Source of the DNA: Orobanche coerulescens
Taxonomy: Eukaryota > Streptophyta > Magnoliopsida > Lamiales > Orobanchaceae
NCBI GenBank assembly: GCA_033398695.1
Contig: CM065801.1
Coordinates: forward strand, 1,550,001-1,614,000
Reading direction: 5' to 3'
DNA length: 64,000 nucleotides
This document shows, piece by piece, positions 58,571 through 64,000 of this stretch (within the stretch, counting starts at the first letter, position 1; every line of letters begins with the position of its first letter). The notes under the pieces are model-generated. The model was given only the letters and a program-made list of their open reading frames with translations, made no database searches and was not told the DNA's origin. The translations under genes were made by a program, and so were the position numbers.

Positions 58571-59815
58571 GTTATGTATACTTACTCAGAAGTGAGGACG
58601 AAACTTTCTAAGCTTTCGCGACTTTCAAAAATGAATTTGAGAATCAACTTAATGTTCGAATAAAGGCAATCTGAAGTGATCGAGAAGGCGAGTATGTTAC
58701 CCCATTTTAGGATTGTTGCGCAGCAAATGGCATAATACATCAAACGACTGCTCGTTACGCGCCTCAGTCGAATGGATTTGCTGAACGGAAAAATAAAACG
58801 TAGAAGGACATGATGGACGCCATATTACTAAATTCGTTTTTACCACAACTTGTGGGGAGGGTGGGGGACAATACTTTCAACCAACCTTATTCTATACAGT
58901 GTCCCTCAAAAAGGAAAAAATAAGACCCCTAATGAGTAGGGTGTCTCTTTAGGATTCTGGAGCTAAAGCAAGTGAAGATAGGACCAGAAATGGTAGGTCG
59001 CAACTTCATTAGATATGCATACAATATCATCACATATAGATTCTTAGTATACAAGTTTGATATTTTTGCAGTAGGTACTATAATCGAGTCAAGGAACACC
59101 GTATTCTTTGAAAACATATTCCCTTGCAAGGAAAGGAATGAAAGTTCTTACAAGAGAACCTATGAAGACGATGTAACACCAATTATAATTCATGAAACAT
59201 CAAAACATGAAATGATGAAGAGCCAAGGCACAACAAAAGAGCTAGGACAACCAAGTCGTTCGGTCCGGGCTTCATGAATAAACCTCTAGGACGCAAATGG
59301 GCACTAAGAAAGAAGTACAAAACATACGATTCTATCGAAAAATATAAGGCTAGGTTAGTAGCAAAGCTTTCAAACAAATGAAAGGGTATGATTTCTTCGA
59401 TACATACTCACCAGTAACGAGGATTGCTTTCATTCGGGTACGTCTCGCGATTGTTGCATTGTACGATCTAGGGATTCACCAAATAGACGTAAAGACTGCA
59501 TTTTTCAATGGAGAGTTAAAAGAAAAAATCTATATGGAACAACCTGGAGGATTTGCAGTTTCAGGACAAGAACACAAGGTTTGTAAACTTGTTCAATCCT
59601 TATATGGGTTAAAGCAAGCGCCAAGGCAATGGCACACATGAATCCTTTGTGATGGTATGCTTATATGACGTTGGCATGCTTATAATCAGAAATGATTATA
59701 ACCTGATGACAAGGACATGTTAATGGATAATTTTGACATGAAAAATTTAGATCTAGCCGACGTGATCCTAGGGATCAAGAAAGTGAGAAGCTCTAATGAT
59801 ACAGTATCATACATT
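58571..59815 (+). pseudogene. Copia pol fossil (integrase and RT pieces)
   Basis: Plus-strand fragments in changing frames: an integrase core with SDREGEYVTPF, then GIIHQTTARYAPQSNGFAER (catalytic D and E retained). Next comes the integrase C-terminal region (YRFLVYKFD, NTVFFENIFPC). RT residues YDFFDTYSPVTRI, HQIDVKTAFFNGELKEKIYM and VQSLYGLKQAPRQW follow at 59378-59641. A later RT piece (NFDMKNLDLADVILGI) lies near 59725-59785. The YVDD region between 59641 and 59715 is deleted. No LTRs were identified. Confidence 0.8.
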
Positions 59816-60867
59816 TAAATTATTCATCAAAGGTAAACAAAGTTCAATTCGCACATAATTATAATCAATTATTTCATAAGTTCACTATCAATTTTTTAAA
59901 ATATTTGAACAATATTCGAGAATATTCATATATCGTCAAAACATAACATGTATTATCAAAAAATAATACTCAAGAGAAATCCTATGACCAGGCCCCTTAG
60001 CACAGTTCCTAATGTCCCGTCGGACCGTCCCGATGTGGGAAAACCACATTTAGGATCATCTCCGTCTTTATAAACCCACAATTAACATTCACTATGGAAA
60101 TACCATGAAACATAATTAAATTCAATTGAGTACTTGTATTTGTATATTCTTGATAACAGACGAAAAACATGACGGAATGGACAATGTAACCGAAGAATCA
60201 CGAAATCCTCAACCCTAAATTGCACAACAACAACCAATCACCACTACGATAATCAAATACTAAAAGCACCTCTGAGACCCCTTTCCCACTTTCTATAGTA
60301 CACCCTGAAGGTTAAAAACAACACAATATTCTCTATGATTGATTAACCGAAATTCACGATATGAAATCAGAAAAAACATATCAACACACGAATTTATAAC
60401 CACCACAACACGAATAAGGTGTAAGGATCGAGAAAATTGGATGAATCTGCCCCAAAACCCCAATTCATAAAACTCGGGTGTAAATCCAACTACCCTGGTT
60501 GGATGGATTGAAGTGAATGATTTGATGTTAGACATGTATAATTTCTCTAAAACATTGATAAATGACAACAATTCAATAAATATGATGATTTCCATTCTAA
60601 ATCACCAAAAAATGATAGGGGTTAAAAAGTGTAAAATCCGATGTGAAAACCGTTGTAATCGATTTTTATATCTCAGACACATTACAATCTTTTATGCACA
60701 TGGACTATGAACATAATTCAGGTAAAGTACGAAGGTAACTATGAAATATTACGATCATAATTTGGGTACTGAAATTGCATGGTTTGGAACACCTCTATTT
60801 ATGGCCATATATAACAGAGTCTACGACTTTTAACATATTCCTTACTTGCAGCCACGACTTCTTACAA
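59816..60867. other. AT-rich repeat-like DNA, no gene
   Basis: No domain is recognisable on either strand. GTCCCGTCGGACCGTCCCGA and TTTATAAACCCAC near 60015-60080 have the look of LTR promoter sequence, but no repeat partner is visible in the window. Confidence 0.35.
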
Positions 60868-61842
60868 CAGGGCCGGTCCTAGGGTTTCTCATGCCCTGGG
60901 CGAAAAGACCAAAAAATGCCTCTATATTTAAAAACTACAAAACAAAAAAGCATATTATTTTTAAGGACCAATTTTTGTTACTATTATTAAATAATAATGT
61001 GTTCTTCGTAATACATATCTTATAATTATATAGTATCATAATGTTATATCAAGTTAAATGATCTTTAGAGACTTGCATATAATGATAGTTTCTTTACTAA
61101 AAGTATACAACTATATCCGACGCTTAAGTCATCTTAAAACATAGAAAAACTTAATACTATATTCATATTTTTAATAATCTAAACATACTTAAATAGCGAG
61201 TGTTATATAGTTTAAATAAATATATATAGCTTTAAAGAACAAACCACACTACGTGACAACAAACCTGATTCACAAGATTCTATATCTAAAAATATATAAA
61301 AATAATAACCTCCAATAATCACATTTTATGACTGTGGAAATCACAAAAATTAGTTGAAACTATGTAGTAATTTAAAATTATTTCATACATGACTTGATTT
61401 TGGAAAGTATAACAAAAGATATTTGTGGTTTCGAGTTGAATTAGTTAGTAATCTAAATTGTTTCATGTAGAGTTTAAATATTATCACAAAATTTTTCAAA
61501 GCAAAAATATATAAGAAGTATTAATTGTTGAATATGACTAATTTTATTTTATTTCAGATAAATAAGTACAAGACAAATATTTAAAAAAAAATATTATAGA
61601 AAAATAAATGAATCGACAACAATAGTAATACAATTAACTAAACAAAAAATATCCAAGAGCATCATTAGCCTAGTGGTAAAGAAGTGTTTATCTATCCTAA
61701 AGGTCTATGTTCAAGTCTTGTTGACAACACTTTAATTCTTTTTTTGCTAGTAATAAAACATCATTGGGCCTTAAATTGATGCCCCTTGGGCTTTGATGCC
61801 CTGGGCCGTCGCCCGGCCCGCCCACCCATAGGGCCGGCCCTG
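60868..61842. mobile_element. hAT MITE with perfect 8-bp duplication
   Basis: The ends CAGGGCCGGTCCTAGGG and GGGCCGGCCCTG are inverted. The flanking duplication TCTTACAA (60860-60867 and 61843-61850) is exact. CCCTGGGC/GCCCGGG motifs lie just inside both ends. The 975-bp body is AT-rich and non-coding and includes a tRNA-like piece at 61660-61725. It belongs with the hAT at 13831-17072 by its CAGGGCCGG terminus. Confidence 0.88.
61660..61725 (+). mobile_element. tRNA-derived SINE head inside hAT MITE
   Basis: TAGCCTAGTGG (A-box, 61666-61676) and GTTCAAGTCT (B-box-like, 61709-61718) are at tRNA-like spacing and followed by a T-rich stretch. Confidence 0.5.
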
Positions 61843-61968
61843 TCTTACAAAATGCTCCTACGGTCGGTGATACTTTTAAAAATTCCTGATCCCCAATAAC
61901 AAACTCCAATGGGCGACGACAAATATCAGTATACGAATTTTGCTGATCATGAGCAGTCAACAACATAT

Positions 61969-62816
61969 TGTTCGCTATTTATTTTGATACCCACAAGTGT
62001 AAGAAGTAGGTATAGAAATTGGCGAGCAAGGTCATAGTCTACAAAGACTAAGTCTTTCTACTGATTTCGATTTTATCTAGACGATCGAAAATTGATTGAG
62101 TTGTAAAAACTAAAATTATTCAAAAATTAAAATAAAGATGAATTAACCAAGAGAAATCACAAGAAAATAACCCAAGTTTAATGAAGATATTCCAAGACGA
62201 ATTGGTAGGTTTAAGTAAATAAATTTTGCTTGAAGTTTTACTTATCTTCCCTATAAAGATGATCACAATAATTTTTATGGCCTCTCTCGAAGTCGCATAA
62301 ACGTGTTGACTAAATCACATAAATTAGCATCTACCTTTAACCGATGTAATTCAACTCCAGAAATACACAAGATCAAACATCCTCACAAACAACTATTGAT
62401 TTCTCAATTTAATAGTTAGTTTGTCAAGTATCAAAAACCTAATATTGAGCTCATCTCTTGAATTAGGAACAATATTGCCTAACATGTATAATCATAGGCG
62501 ACATGAGAAATATGAATTAAACACAAGATACGCAAATAAGGAATCTACGCAAAAATATTCGATTAAATAAAATCTATAAGAACCATCACAATTAATCTAA
62601 TTCCATGCCTCGGAGTCTAAGAGTTTAGCCGGACATGGTTATGGAAAAATACATACATATAATCCGTCTTCATGTACAAGAAAATAAAAAAAAAGGAAAA
62701 GAAAAGATAAAACTCGGAGTTTAAAGAATATCTCGATCCGTTGTGGCTCCTTGTGTATTTTGATTATTGCCCTTTGGGACTCCTTGAACTCTTTCTTGCT
62801 CCCTCTCTAGGTCAAT
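61969..62816 (-). repeat. Truncated Athila-like LTR, diverged family member
   Basis: Begins TGTTCGCTAT like the LTR at 2622 and follows its landmarks in order (GGCGAGCAAGGTC, TCTAGACGATCGAAA, CCTCTCTCGAAGTCGCAT, TTTAGCCGGACATGG, AAGATAAAACTCG). It is much diverged. It stops at 62816, where a new LTR-like sequence begins. The remaining part would be expected beyond the window if it was interrupted by insertion. Confidence 0.7.
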
Positions 62817-64000
62817 TGTAATACCCGTAATTTCGATTTCTGGTAATTTCTTTTTTTTTTTGGCGGAAGTCCATTTTGACGACCCGCTCATGACCGTTTC
62901 GTCATTTGAGAATGATTAATTCTACACTTTTTGTCATTCGAGTTCGTTTCGGTGTCGTTCTGTTGAATTCCGTGTTCTTTAGCGACTTTTCCACGTATGA
63001 GTTCGACTTTGTTAGATCGCCATTAATTTTTGGAAACTCCAAAAATTCTGAGTCTTTGCAATATTATAAATCATCGAGTTAGCTTTCCAATGGTTCAAAC
63101 GATGAGTCAATCGGAGTCCGGATGAGGGAGTTATGGTCGAAATAGCTAAGTCACTCTCATTCCCAGTTTTTGGCCGAGCATTCTGTACCTTGTGCCGCGG
63201 CACATGCCGGCAGGGCCGCGACACACTGCCGAGTCACTGCCGGCAGATTTGGCCCTGTGCCGCGGCACCGCGGCACACTGTGCAGCCTATTTAAGGCCCT
63301 GCAGACGGGTTTTTGGCCATTTTTCTCCTTCTTCTCCTTCTCTTCCGCGGCTGAGGGTGTTCATATCATGGAGCCATGTTGTTTAACAACAAATTCACGA
63401 AGTTCTTGAGTTCATAACATCAATCAATCATCCTATATCGTCCTTTGATCCAGCGAATCAAGGTAATCTTTCTTAGAACCCTAGTTTCTTGAATTTTTGG
63501 GGGGTTTGCGTTTTTGTCCGATTCGTTCCGTATTATTGATTAATTCATGATGGGTATGATTAATCTTGGTAGTATTCTTGTGTTTAACATCATTTAATCC
63601 ATTGTTCTTCATCGAATCGAAGTATATTTCTTGATTTCCTTCAAATTGACTTTTTGGGGGGTTTTTGTTTGTTTTGTCCGATTTAACCGTAATAACTTAG
63701 ATTTGTGATGGATTGATGATTATTAAGTTGTATTATATAGAATCCCTTGTTATTCCATGGTTGGATCGTATCGATTCGTTGTTTTGGTCGAGTTCTTGAC
63801 TGACGCCTTGAAGGTGTCCGGTAAAATGTCATAGATGGGTTTTCGGGCGTTCTACGATTATTCTTCCTCGTATGATCGATGATTTATTGATTATATGTTG
63901 TTAGGGTCGAGTTTATTGTGAAGAAACCAAGTTGAACCCTTCCGTTCGTTGTCGTCTTCCTTTTCGAAAGAATCGGGCGTTTCGAAGCTTTCCGGTTGAG
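62817..64000 (+). repeat. LTR of a Ty3-type element, runs off the window
   Basis: Starts TGTAATACCCGTAATTTCG, a start typical of plant Ty3 LTRs. It continues through palindromic GTGCCGCGGCAC copies, a TATTTAAGG TATA-like box at 63288 and pyrimidine-rich sequence. No internal region or second LTR is inside the window, so length and lineage are unknown. The short frames at 63170-63409 overlap the promoter and are not taken as genes. Confidence 0.5.
63190..63296 (+). promoter_or_regulatory. LTR promoter with GTGCCGCGGCAC palindromes
   Basis: GTGCCGCGGCAC near 63192 and GTGCCGCGGCACCGCGGCAC near 63256 lie within 100 bp upstream of TATTTAAGG (63288-63296). The order resembles the palindrome-then-TATA arrangement of the Athila-like LTRs. 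Confidence 0.4.

Noticed and set aside
1..64000. CRISPR arrays, bacterial operons or a plant biosynthetic gene cluster
   Set aside because: No regularly spaced short repeats with unique spacers were seen; the two host genes have unrelated functions and typical plant introns.

Overview
This window is nuclear DNA of a flowering plant, most likely a eudicot. It holds two intron-rich housekeeping-type genes embedded in AT-rich DNA that is mostly transposon sequence. The repeats are plant families: Athila-like Ty3 elements primed by tRNA-Asp, Ty1/copia, PIF/Harbinger with TTA duplications, hAT with 8-bp duplications, Mutator-like, Stowaway and Au-SINE tails. I cannot name the species. All exon models, repeat ends and target duplications were read by eye and not computed.

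Layout. 1-10.4 kb: a small MITE, then a three-copy tandem array of about 600-bp units (GC-rich blocks separated by A-tracts). The third copy is split by a 7.3-kb Athila-like element on the minus strand that keeps gag and protease but has no reverse transcriptase or integrase. 10.7-17.3 kb: a stack of nested DNA transposons. A MITE of about 190 bp is split by three Harbinger-type elements that share TTA sites end to end. The third of these holds a hAT element, which holds a Mutator-like element with captured gene fragments and two blocks rich in CGATCG. 17.3-25.7 kb: a long-chain acyl-CoA synthetase gene (LACS1-like, 19 exons, 662 codons) that looks intact. One of its introns carries a 1.4-kb near-perfect palindrome. 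25.7-35.2 kb: SINE debris, a 6.45-kb Ty1/copia element (minus strand, 5-bp duplication CTCTC) with four frameshifts, and a hAT MITE.

35.2-53.2 kb: AT-rich intergenic DNA, then a cytosolic isoleucyl-tRNA synthetase gene (25 coding exons, about 1,109 codons) on the plus strand. One intron holds a solo Athila-like LTR in antisense and another a hAT MITE. 53.2-64 kb: a decayed BED-finger hAT transposase interrupted by a Harbinger MITE, a copia pol fossil, a hAT MITE with a perfect 8-bp duplication, a truncated Athila-like LTR, and the start of another LTR that runs off the window.

The two host genes are on the same strand, about 13 kb apart, and have unrelated functions (cuticle and lipid metabolism; translation). 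I see no operon-like or biosynthetic-cluster logic. The interest lies in transposon architecture and in what has entered the introns.
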